14,438 nt of DNA. It comes from Roseibacillus sp. GTDB lineage: Bacteria; Verrucomicrobiota; Verrucomicrobiae; Verrucomicrobiales; Akkermansiaceae. The notes below the pieces were generated by a model. That model was not told the origin of the DNA and ran no database searches. It worked only from the letters and a program-made list of their open reading frames with translations. This document shows positions 8,605 through 14,438 of this stretch, one piece after another. The stretch covers positions 1-14,438 of the forward strand of contig PBNG01000077.1 of NCBI GenBank assembly GCA_002723015.1, in the 5' to 3' direction. The position numbers were made by a program, and so were the translations under genes. The first letter of the stretch is position 1. The number at the start of each line of letters is the position of its first letter.

Positions 8605-8712
8605 TGTCTATCCTGCCAGACCTTATTCTATCTCATCGCGGACCTCCGGATTTGTACCTTCACCGCAATTTTTCTTTTTGCTATCTCCATTGGTGATCAG
8701 GAGAGCTTCTGC

Positions 8713-9588
8713 TTGCCCACCATGCTTCTGAGCATCATTCACCGAACCATTTACCGCTATAGCGATTCCGCCCGGGACAGCGTCAACGAGCTACGCCTGT
8801 CGCCGGAAGAAACCGCACGACAAAGCCCCCAATCGTGCACTCTCGAGATTAGTCCCCCGGCGACGCTAACCTCCTCACGAGATCTCTTTGGGAACCTTGT
8901 GCACTCCTTTACGGTGGAAAAGGACCATACCCAGCTTTCTGTGACAGGAAGATCGCTGGTCGAAACCCGGTCCTGCCCTCATCTGGTCTATCGGAGCCAC
9001 ACAATCCCGCTTGATCGCTTTCCCGCTGACCACAGGGATGATCTTCCCTATGACTTCCTGACTGAGAGCAGTTGCGTCCCCCGGGATCCTCAAACCTGGC
9101 GGGAGGCGCTTGACGTTAAGGCCAGATCTTCCCGCTCTTGGGGCCACCTTCTGACCAATCTCCGCAACCATATCTTTGAAACCTGTACCTACCACGAGCA
9201 AAAGGTTCATGTGATGCGTACCGCGACCGAGGTTCAGCGCGAGCGCATTGGAACCTGTCAGGACTTCGCACACCTGATGATCGCACAGCTCCGTTCACTC
9301 AAAATTCCCGCTCGCTACTGCAGCGGTTACCTCTACGACTCTGGGTTGGATGGCAAGAAGAGCCCTGAACTCCTCGGGGCGGCAGTCACCCACGCGTGGG
9401 TGGAGGCTCTCGTCCCGGATATCGGATGGCTGGGTATCGACCCGACCAATCGCTGCTGGGTGGACGAGCGCTATGTCTCCGTAGCCAGCGGACGGGACTA
9501 CCACGACATCGTTCCCATCAGGGGTAGTCTCCTTGGGGGTGGAGAGCATCGCAGCCTGGACATCCTTCTTCAGGTAAAGGCTGTTTAA
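8713..9588 (+). CDS. Transglutaminase-like cysteine enzyme with bacterial N-terminal domain
   Basis: Cytoplasmic protein of 291 residues with the bacterial transglutaminase-like N-terminal beta region (about 5-85, ISIHRT-type opening MLLSIIHRTIYRYS, RDLFGNLVHSFTV) followed by the transglutaminase/protease-fold core. The catalytic triad is visible: Cys182 in ERIGTCQDFAHL, His227 in VTHAWVEAL and Asp243 in GWLGIDPTNR. Members of this family are usually peptidases or amide hydrolases rather than proven cross-linkers, and no substrate can be read from the sequence. The start is probably the TTG at 8713: AGGAGAG (8699-8705) is correctly spaced for it but about 16 bases from the next in-frame ATG at 8722. 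No signal peptide or membrane segment is seen. It stands alone, 153 bp after the CotH gene and 185 bp before the YRG-repeat gene, which has its own predicted promoter. Confidence 0.88.
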   Translation: MPTMLLSIIHRTIYRYSDSARDSVNELRLSPEETARQSPQSCTLEISPPATLTSSRDLFGNLVHSFTVEKDHTQLSVTGRSLVETRSCPHLVYRSHTIPLDRFPADHRDDLPYDFLTESSCVPRDPQTWREALDVKARSSRSWGHLLTNLRNHIFETCTYHEQKVHVMRTATEVQRERIGTCQDFAHLMIAQLRSLKIPARYCSGYLYDSGLDGKKSPELLGAAVTHAWVEALVPDIGWLGIDPTNRCWVDERYVSVASGRDYHDIVPIRGSLLGGGEHRSLDILLQVKAV

Positions 9589-9601
9589 TCTCTGGCCAAG
9601 G

Positions 9602-9618
9602 TGATCAATCATTGACCA
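9602..9618. promoter_or_regulatory. Candidate upstream activator binding site (17-bp imperfect palindrome)
   Basis: TGATCAATCATTGACCA is a palindrome around C9610: five perfectly paired bases on each side of the centre, one mismatch, then two more pairs. The centre is about 122 bp upstream of the transcription start predicted from the sigma-54 promoter at 9707-9722, within the usual distance for enhancer sites of sigma-54 activators. The DNA between it and the promoter is strongly AT-rich (9641-9690), which could help looping. Assignment to the neighbouring activator is an inference; only one copy was seen. Confidence 0.35.
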
Positions 9619-9706
9619 TGTTTTCATCACCCAGAAGAGGCGCTTTATAAATTATACTTTTTTAAACTCTTTACTATTAGTTTGTTGTGAGATTTGCAGA
9701 AAAGGT

Positions 9707-9722
9707 TGGCACGCTCTCTGCA
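9707..9722 (+). promoter_or_regulatory. Sigma-54 (-24/-12) promoter of the YRG-repeat gene
   Basis: The bases TGGCACGCTCTCTGCA match the RpoN consensus TGGCACG-N4-TTGCA with a single mismatch (C for T at 9718). The essential GG (9708-9709) and GC (9720-9721) are separated by exactly ten bases. It predicts transcription starting near 9733, about 41 bases before the ATG at 9774. A sigma-54 activator is encoded next door and has a similar promoter of its own, which makes a chance match less likely. A TATACT hexamer at 9653-9658 lacks a matching -35 element. Confidence 0.8.
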
Positions 9723-9773
9723 ATGTAATCATCAGAATTCAAATTCGCTTCAAACCAAGAACCAATTAGACTC

Positions 9774-9983
9774 ATGAATAACGATCCAATCATCACATAC
9801 CGTGGAGCATCAGCCCCTCTTTCCGAGCTCAAGAATGAGCGTGTCTCTCAGCTTGAGCAACAGCAGGGTGCTCGTCTGATTCAATACCGTGGCGCCTCTG
9901 CCGAGGTTGATCTGAACGCTCCCCACGTCAAAGAGGTCCACACCGTTCAATATCGCGGTGCGACCGGTGAAATGAAGATCTAG
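9774..9983 (+). CDS. Small YRGA(S/T) triple-repeat protein of unknown function
   Basis: Protein of 69 residues with three copies of a short motif: ITYRGAS (Tyr9), IQYRGAS (Tyr38) and VQYRGAT (Tyr60), spaced 29 and 22 residues apart. A Gln-rich, probably helical segment lies between the first two (SELKNERVSQLEQQQGA). It has no Cys or Trp, no signal peptide and no membrane segment, and its acidic and basic residues are balanced. The YRGA codons differ at third positions in the three copies (TAC CGT GGA GCA; TAC CGT GGC GCC; TAT CGC GGT GCG), showing that the amino acids rather than the DNA are maintained; this strongly supports real coding. The repeated YRG is reminiscent of cyanobacterial DUF4278 proteins, but that link is only a resemblance. 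The gene sits between a sigma-54 promoter and an intrinsic terminator, so it is a monocistronic, presumably inducible unit. No clear Shine-Dalgarno was seen in its A-rich leader. It ends in TAG. Confidence 0.85.
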   Translation: MNNDPIITYRGASAPLSELKNERVSQLEQQQGARLIQYRGASAEVDLNAPHVKEVHTVQYRGATGEMKI

Positions 9984-10005
9984 CCTCTTTACTTCACAAC
10001 GAATA

Positions 10006-10039
10006 AAACCAGGCGATTTAACCATCGTCTGGTTTTTTT
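10006..10039. terminator. Bidirectional intrinsic terminator between the YRG-repeat and activator genes
   Basis: An 11-bp stem with one G-T pair (10007-10017 with 10024-10034) has a 6-base loop and is followed on the plus strand by seven T (10033-10039). On the minus strand the stem is followed by TTTTATT. It therefore ends both the YRG-repeat transcript and the convergent activator transcript, whose stop is at 10054-10056. Confidence 0.92.
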
Positions 10040-10053
10040 ATGCCCGCCTCTCT

Positions 10054-11466
10054 TCATCTATCCTTACGACGCAAACCGTAACGCGAAAGCTTCTCACGCA
10101 GGGTGTAACGAGTGATTCCCAGCCATCTCGCAGCCTTGGCCTGGTTACCACCAGTTTGTTCGATAACCTTGGCGAGCAACTCGCTTTCTACCGTAGCGAT
10201 TAAATCCGCATATACCGTCTGAGTCTCCCCTCGCTGTGCCCTTGCAAGCAAATCGAGTATCAACTGCTCAAGACGATCTACTCCTTCCACTGTCAGCTGT
10301 GGCACATCCTCAAGCAATGGTCCCAGCGTCTTTTCGTCGACTCCGAACGTTCGTCCCTCCAGTAGAGCCTTCCGGAGGATATTCTGCAACTGACGAACGT
10401 TACCCGGCCACGTAAATGCCTCCAACATCTTCATGGCCTCTACCGTGATGGATGGCTTCTCAATCTCCATCTCCTTCCCGAATTGTCCTAGAAAGTGCTC
10501 CGTCAACAGGCGGACATCGCCATCGCGATCCCGCAGAGCCGGCAAATGAATACTTGCCACATTCAGACGATAAAAGAGATCTTCACGGAATGTCCCGTCG
10601 GCAATCATTGTCTGCAAATCCCGGTGCGTCGCCGCAATGACGCGAACGTCCACCGGAATCAACTCGCGCCCCCCGACCCGCTGGATCTGACGCTCCTGCA
10701 ACACCCTGAGCAATTTAGCCTGCAGGGATAAATCAAGATCGCCGATTTCGTCCAGAAACAGAGTGGCCTGATGCGCCTGCTCAAATTTGCCGATCCGGGT
10801 GGCCACTGCGCCTGTAAACGCTCCCTTCTCGTGGCCGAAGAGTTCGCTCTCTATCAGGTTTTCCGGGATGGCCGCACAGTTGACTGCAATAAACGGTTTA
10901 TGCGCCCGATGGCCATGCTGGTAAAGCGCCCGCGCAATCAACTCCTTCCCTGTTCCAGTCTCTCCCTGAATCAGAACTGTCACCGGCGTCGCCGAAAGCC
11001 GCCCAAGCTCCTTATACAGGCGCAACATTTCGCGGCTTCGCCCCACCAAGCTATCTTCATCTCCCTCTTCCACGCCGATCGTGACCATCCGCTGCATGCG
11101 CTGCCCGGCCTCTAGAGCCTCATCCACCACTGCCAGCAGTTCCCCTGAATCGACATCCACGCTGAGGCAGTCATAGGCTCCTCTCTTTACCGCTTCGATC
11201 AAACCCTCGCTGCTCGTCTCTTTGGTGAGCATCACCACAGGGAGACGTGGTGACTTCCGCTGCAATTTCTCGATTAACTCCAAGCCACTCGCATCGGGCA
11301 TCTCATCCGGCACCAAGACCAGGGCCAGTCGATCCAGATTCTCCCCAAGCAACTCCTCTCCCGAACCATACTCTCTCACCGCGTGCCCGTCCCCTTCCAG
11401 AGAGTTCCTCCATGATGCCGTGAGCAAGCCTTCAGAGCTGAGGATATTTACACCTGTACCTTCCAT
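10054..11466 (-). CDS. Sigma-54-dependent transcriptional activator with degenerate receiver domain
   Basis: NtrC-architecture regulator of 470 residues that uses ATP to open sigma-54 promoters. A receiver-like domain spans residues 5-118, an AAA+ domain about 139-375 and a Fis-type helix-turn-helix lies at the C-terminus ([20 protein letters not shown]). AAA+ signatures are all present: Walker A GETGTGKE (168-175), the sigma-54 loop GAFTGA (215-220), Walker [10 protein letters not shown] (Asp239-Glu240), [11 protein letters not shown] and [10 protein letters not shown]. The receiver is abnormal: the acidic pair is Ser10-Ser11, the phospho-acceptor position in LVLVPDEMP is Pro53, and the conserved Lys is Val103, while Thr81 remains. 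Phosphorylation by a histidine kinase is therefore unlikely. The start at 11466 fits the receiver N-terminus; an ATG at 11604 would add unrelated residues and would put the sigma-54 promoter at 11514-11499 inside the gene. That promoter suggests self-activation. No partner kinase is visible in the window. Confidence 0.93.
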   Translation of the reverse strand: MEGTGVNILSSEGLLTASWRNSLEGDGHAVREYGSGEELLGENLDRLALVLVPDEMPDASGLELIEKLQRKSPRLPVVMLTKETSSEGLIEAVKRGAYDCLSVDVDSGELLAVVDEALEAGQRMQRMVTIGVEEGDEDSLVGRSREMLRLYKELGRLSATPVTVLIQGETGTGKELIARALYQHGHRAHKPFIAVNCAAIPENLIESELFGHEKGAFTGAVATRIGKFEQAHQATLFLDEIGDLDLSLQAKLLRVLQERQIQRVGGRELIPVDVRVIAATHRDLQTMIADGTFREDLFYRLNVASIHLPALRDRDGDVRLLTEHFLGQFGKEMEIEKPSITVEAMKMLEAFTWPGNVRQLQNILRKALLEGRTFGVDEKTLGPLLEDVPQLTVEGVDRLEQLILDLLARAQRGETQTVYADLIATVESELLAKVIEQTGGNQAKAARWLGITRYTLREKLSRYGLRRKDR

Positions 11467-11781
11467 GAGTCTTGATTCTGTCCTACCCCCACAATTCGTG
11501 CAATCCCTGTGCCACCCGGGAAACCTCGCTCGGATTGGCACCCTGCCCGATCTCCGACAAAGGCACATTTTACCCCTCGCTACCACGAGCAAAACATCGA
11601 ACACCTACTCGCTGATCCCCTAAACAAAGGCAAAAACAACTCCCCGGATACTAGAGCATACGGGGGAAAGGCATCCCGCACTCTCTCTAGCAGGAATTTT
11701 GGATACGGTGAGATGGGAGAGCCTCATCAATTAACTGGAATCCTCAGATGAATACCTGAAACTCACCCGCCCCTTGATGAC
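11467..11781. promoter_or_regulatory. Divergent control region between the activator and the lyase gene
   Basis: This 315-bp stretch holds the sigma-54 promoter of the activator and must hold the lyase promoter, which I could not identify. Other structure seen: CCCCG (11642-11646) facing CGGGG (11661-11665), and CTAGAG (11651-11656) facing CTCTAG (11685-11690). ATCAAT at 11727-11732 also resembles a half of the palindrome at 9602-9618. None of these is strong enough to call a binding site. No gene was recognised here. Confidence 0.4.
11499..11514 (-). promoter_or_regulatory. Sigma-54 (-24/-12) promoter of the activator gene (autoregulation)
   Basis: Read on the minus strand the bases are TGGCACAGGGATTGCA, differing from the TGGCACG-N4-TTGCA consensus only at the seventh base. 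GG (11513-11512) and GC (11501-11500) have the exact ten-base spacing. The predicted transcription start is near 11488, 22 bases before the ATG at 11466. A sigma-54 promoter in front of a sigma-54 activator implies positive autoregulation by this protein or control by another activator. Confidence 0.8.
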
Positions 11782-14438
11782 ATGTTCGATGTGAAACTCT
11801 TCTCTTCTTCCTTAGTCACAGTCGTGCTTTTCCTCCTTGGCGATCTCTCAAGCCACGGGCAGATGCTTTCGGGACTCGCCGGCGGACGCGTGGCAAAAGG
11901 GGCAGAGCGCGAGGCTGACCTCAAGCCGTGGCTGACTCTCGGCAGATCGAAGAAGGAAATGAATGACTCTTTCATCCCGGGCACGTGGGAGGGATTCGGA
12001 GAGGGAAGATCGATAGCGATACCCGGCACTGTGGACTTTACCGCCGCGCGGGCTCACCACTGGTCTCAACTCTATGGCCTCCGTCTGGAAGTCGTGGTCC
12101 CGAAAAATCGTACCTTCCACGGTGAGGCAATCGTTCACACGCCTCAGCGTGAAGCCAAGTCCAGCTATCGTACTACAGCTCCGGTCTCTAGCATCGCAAG
12201 GTTCAGCCTCATTGGGTCAGGGAGGTCGGCCATCGTCGATCTTCCATTCGCGGCTTTCGACAAATTCTACCCGTTTGGTGAAACATTCCAGCAGATCCAG
12301 AGAATCGAGATCGGTGGAAGCTTTGCGGATGGCAAGAACGGACAACTGGCACTGCCGCAGGTTCATGTAATCGCTGCCCCGCTGTTGAAACTCTTCTCCG
12401 GGGCCCGATCTCGGGCCGGAGAGAAAAATGCCGACCTCACCTATGACCTGAAGGTTATGAACTGCTCTACCCGTTCGCAGTCGGTCACTCTTGCCCATCA
12501 TCCCTACAGCAAACACGTAATGAATGCCTCGGTCACTCCGGGGAGACTGATCTTGAAACCCGGAGAGACCAAAAGTGCGACGGTTACAGTTAATGTCACT
12601 GACCGTGTTCCTCCCGGTGGGCGCGAGCGCCAGAAAATCGTAGCCCTCGCTAATGGACAACTGGGCGGCGAGATTGAGTTTATCACCGCTCGCAGACTCC
12701 CTCACCCCTATCTCGTTCATACCCCGGAACGGTGGCAGGCGGTCCGCGATAAGATTCGTGATCATGAATGGGCGAAAAAAGCCGCTCAGCACTACCTCAA
12801 CTACGAGACCAAGGACAACCGCCCGGGATCACGCTGGCCCCACGCGGTCGCATGGCAGATTTCCCGCGACCTAAAATATGCACACCTCGCCAAGCCTGGC
12901 GTGCGCTTTGATGTTGGTGGAAAGGATCTCATTCAGGCGTGTGAGATTTATGACATGATCGCGGACTCCGGTGTCTACTCCACGGGTGATCGTGTCCGGA
13001 TTGAAAGTGAGATGCGTGAGCGCATGCATCACATAGGCCTTTCCGGGGTTGCCAACCTGGAACTCCAGGAAGCACGCTGCGGCTTCACCCTCGCTCTCGC
13101 TTCTCAGGATTTCGCGTGGTTCGAACATTTTCTCTACGCCACTGATGGAGTCTACGACAACATCGCCAACGGCATCATGCCAGACGGCTGGTGGTACGAG
13201 GGTTCCGTAAACTACAATGTCTGGGTTTCGCGTTATATCTGCAAGATGGCACTCGCCGCTGAGCCTTTTGGAGTCAATATGATCGATCAATACTTTACCC
13301 CCGGATACTCAAAGGAATTCCGCCGTCTCACTGATAACGTCGAGACCCGCAAGCGTGAATTCGGTGGCAAGCCATTCCAGAAGTTCGGCAAGCATCCAGT
13401 CCCGCGTCTCACCCTGGATCAGCTCTGGGACTCGTTCATCGATCACCTCTCACATGATGGACAAATCTATGCGGCCAACGATGGAGGCGAGTGGAGCCTA
13501 ACCTCCGACGAAGGCTTTGAGATCGCTTACATGATGTGGCGCAAGCCGGAATTCGCCGCCCTCGTCAAACGACGGGGCGAGGGCGCACGAAGCCTCCTGT
13601 ATGGGGTGCCTGAGTTACCCGAGGATACCCCCGAAATAGGCACCCGCTCCGCCTGGTCGGATGGGATCGGCTTTATTACCCTGCGCTCGCAGACCCCCGG
13701 TCGACACCCAAGCGAGCAGATCGAGATGAGCCTGAAATACGGAACTCATGGAGCCTACCACGGCCACTTTGACCGAACCAACTTCAACTCCATGCGTCGC
13801 TACGATCGCAGCTTCTACTCGAGCGGTCACGGCCTCTGGTATTCATACGCCAGCTTCATGTACGGCATGTTTGTGCAGTCATCGATCAACCATAACATGG
13901 TGATAGTTGACGGCCGCAACCAGGAGTCGGTTGAATCTCAAAGACTGATGTTCCATTCAGGCTCCAGGATACAGGCTGCCGCTGTGGAAACTGATGCCCG
14001 CTGGTCATGCCCTCCCTACCTCGGATTGCAGATGAAACGCCCAAACCGCCAGGAGGGTGAAAGCGCGATTCTTTCCGGCCGTGAACGCCTGGCAGCCGAG
14101 GATGTCTTCATGCCGGCAGCGATCGGACCCGATGGCAAAGAACCTGAGGTCGCCGACATCGGTGACTGGACTGAACGGGTCCTTCAGCGTCGAATGGCAG
14201 TCGTCACGGACCACTACATCGTACTCGCTGATTATCTGGAGGGCGAGGAGGAGCACACCTTCGACAACCTGCTTCAAATCCGGGGCTTTCAGGGTATCGA
14301 GGGTGACGGGGTGAGAAAAACCCGTCATACCGAACAGATGGGTACTAACCCACGTCTCGCCACCCAACTCATTACCAACTGCCAATGGTGGAGAAAAAAT
14401 GGCACTTCCCGAACCCGGTTCCGCACGATCTATGACAA
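11782..14438 (+). CDS. Secreted heparinase II/III-like polysaccharide lyase (3' partial)
   Basis: The frame is open from ATG 11782 to the window end without a stop (885 complete codons). A TGA at 11749-11751 bounds it upstream and no other in-frame ATG lies between. The N-terminus is a signal peptide (about 1-26, Lys5 then LVTVVLFLLG). A beta-rich region of about 30-190 and an immunoglobulin-like segment (about 214-300, SVTPGRLILKPGETKSATVTV) come next. The lyase part starts at RLPHPYLVHTPERW (305-318), with the helical toroid motif PDGWWYEGSVNYN (467-479; Tyr472 and Tyr478 are candidate catalytic residues). The C-terminal beta-sheet domain carries YGTHGAYHGHFDRTNF (653-668), matching the HGH.D motif of heparinase II/III C-terminal domains. 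Such enzymes cleave uronic-acid polysaccharides by beta-elimination; the substrate cannot be named. It would act in the periplasm or outside the cell. No clear Shine-Dalgarno precedes the ATG. Confidence 0.88.
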   Translation, partial: MFDVKLFSSSLVTVVLFLLGDLSSHGQMLSGLAGGRVAKGAEREADLKPWLTLGRSKKEMNDSFIPGTWEGFGEGRSIAIPGTVDFTAARAHHWSQLYGLRLEVVVPKNRTFHGEAIVHTPQREAKSSYRTTAPVSSIARFSLIGSGRSAIVDLPFAAFDKFYPFGETFQQIQRIEIGGSFADGKNGQLALPQVHVIAAPLLKLFSGARSRAGEKNADLTYDLKVMNCSTRSQSVTLAHHPYSKHVMNASVTPGRLILKPGETKSATVTVNVTDRVPPGGRERQKIVALANGQLGGEIEFITARRLPHPYLVHTPERWQAVRDKIRDHEWAKKAAQHYLNYETKDNRPGSRWPHAVAWQISRDLKYAHLAKPGVRFDVGGKDLIQACEIYDMIADSGVYSTGDRVRIESEMRERMHHIGLSGVANLELQEARCGFTLALASQDFAWFEHFLYATDGVYDNIANGIMPDGWWYEGSVNYNVWVSRYICKMALAAEPFGVNMIDQYFTPGYSKEFRRLTDNVETRKREFGGKPFQKFGKHPVPRLTLDQLWDSFIDHLSHDGQIYAANDGGEWSLTSDEGFEIAYMMWRKPEFAALVKRRGEGARSLLYGVPELPEDTPEIGTRSAWSDGIGFITLRSQTPGRHPSEQIEMSLKYGTHGAYHGHFDRTNFNSMRRYDRSFYSSGHGLWYSYASFMYGMFVQSSINHNMVIVDGRNQESVESQRLMFHSGSRIQAAAVETDARWSCPPYLGLQMKRPNRQEGESAILSGRERLAAEDVFMPAAIGPDGKEPEVADIGDWTERVLQRRMAVVTDHYIVLADYLEGEEEHTFDNLLQIRGFQGIEGDGVRKTRHTEQMGTNPRLATQLITNCQWWRKNGTSRTRFRTIYD

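Noticed and set aside
9295..9630. 111-codon minus-strand frame over the end of the transglutaminase-like gene
   Set aside because: Shadow frame opposite a well-supported gene; no ribosome site or domain.
9653..9658. TATACT as a sigma-70 -10 element for the YRG-repeat gene
   Set aside because: No -35-like hexamer at a suitable distance, and the sigma-54 match nearer the gene is far better.
11467..11604. Upstream extension of the activator gene to an ATG at 11604
   Set aside because: The added residues are Arg/Cys-rich and unlike any receiver N-terminus, and the sigma-54 promoter falls within this stretch.
12217..12792. 191-codon minus-strand frame inside the lyase region
   Set aside because: Opposite strand of a continuous frame with signal peptide and lyase motifs; no recognisable features of its own.
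1..14438. CRISPR arrays, insertion sequences, tRNA or rRNA genes
   Set aside because: No direct-repeat arrays, transposase motifs, terminal inverted repeats flanking a gene, or RNA-gene signatures were recognised on reading through the window.

Overview
The window is about 14.4 kb with intermediate-to-high GC, and the gene content points to a member of the Verrucomicrobiota (PVC group), quite possibly marine. The reasons are large secreted proteins that combine CotH, lamin-tail, chitobiase-C-terminal-like and aspartate-rich 'DxDxD…LEF..G.DP' modules with a C-terminal 'DNGDGT…FLRL' domain, plus a secreted heparinase II/III-type lyase. This assignment is by style of protein, not by a marker gene.

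Layout: (1) 2-2491, plus strand, the 3' part of a CotH plus lamin-tail surface protein whose beginning lies outside the window. (2) 2730-4178, minus strand, a complete SelO protein adenylyltransferase. (3) 4282-8559, plus strand, a second and larger CotH/lamin-tail protein, divergent from SelO. Its reading frame is cut by a single in-frame TAG at 6697-6699, with clear homologous coding on both sides. (4) 8713-9588, plus strand, a transglutaminase-like cysteine enzyme, probably starting at TTG. (5) 9774-9983, plus strand, a 69-residue protein with three YRGA(S/T) motifs, ending in a strong bidirectional terminator. (6) 10054-11466, minus strand, a sigma-54 activator (NtrC type) with a degenerate receiver domain. 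(7) 11782 to the window end, plus strand, a secreted heparinase II/III-like polysaccharide lyase still open at base 14438.

The most notable part is 9.6-11.5 kb. Near-consensus sigma-54 (-24/-12) promoters with exact GG-N10-GC spacing lie immediately upstream of both the small YRG-repeat gene (9707-9722) and the activator gene itself (11514-11499, minus strand). A 17-bp imperfect palindrome sits about 120 bp upstream of the predicted YRG transcription start, where an activator would bind. This reads as a compact, autoregulated sigma-54 switch whose nearest output is a tiny repeat protein of unknown function. The activator's receiver has lost the acidic pair, the phospho-acceptor Asp and the Lys, so the input is probably not classical phosphorylation.

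The other theme is atypical kinase-fold enzymes: two CotH-type proteins flank a SelO pseudokinase AMPylase. The amber interruption in the second CotH gene is the other feature most worth checking.
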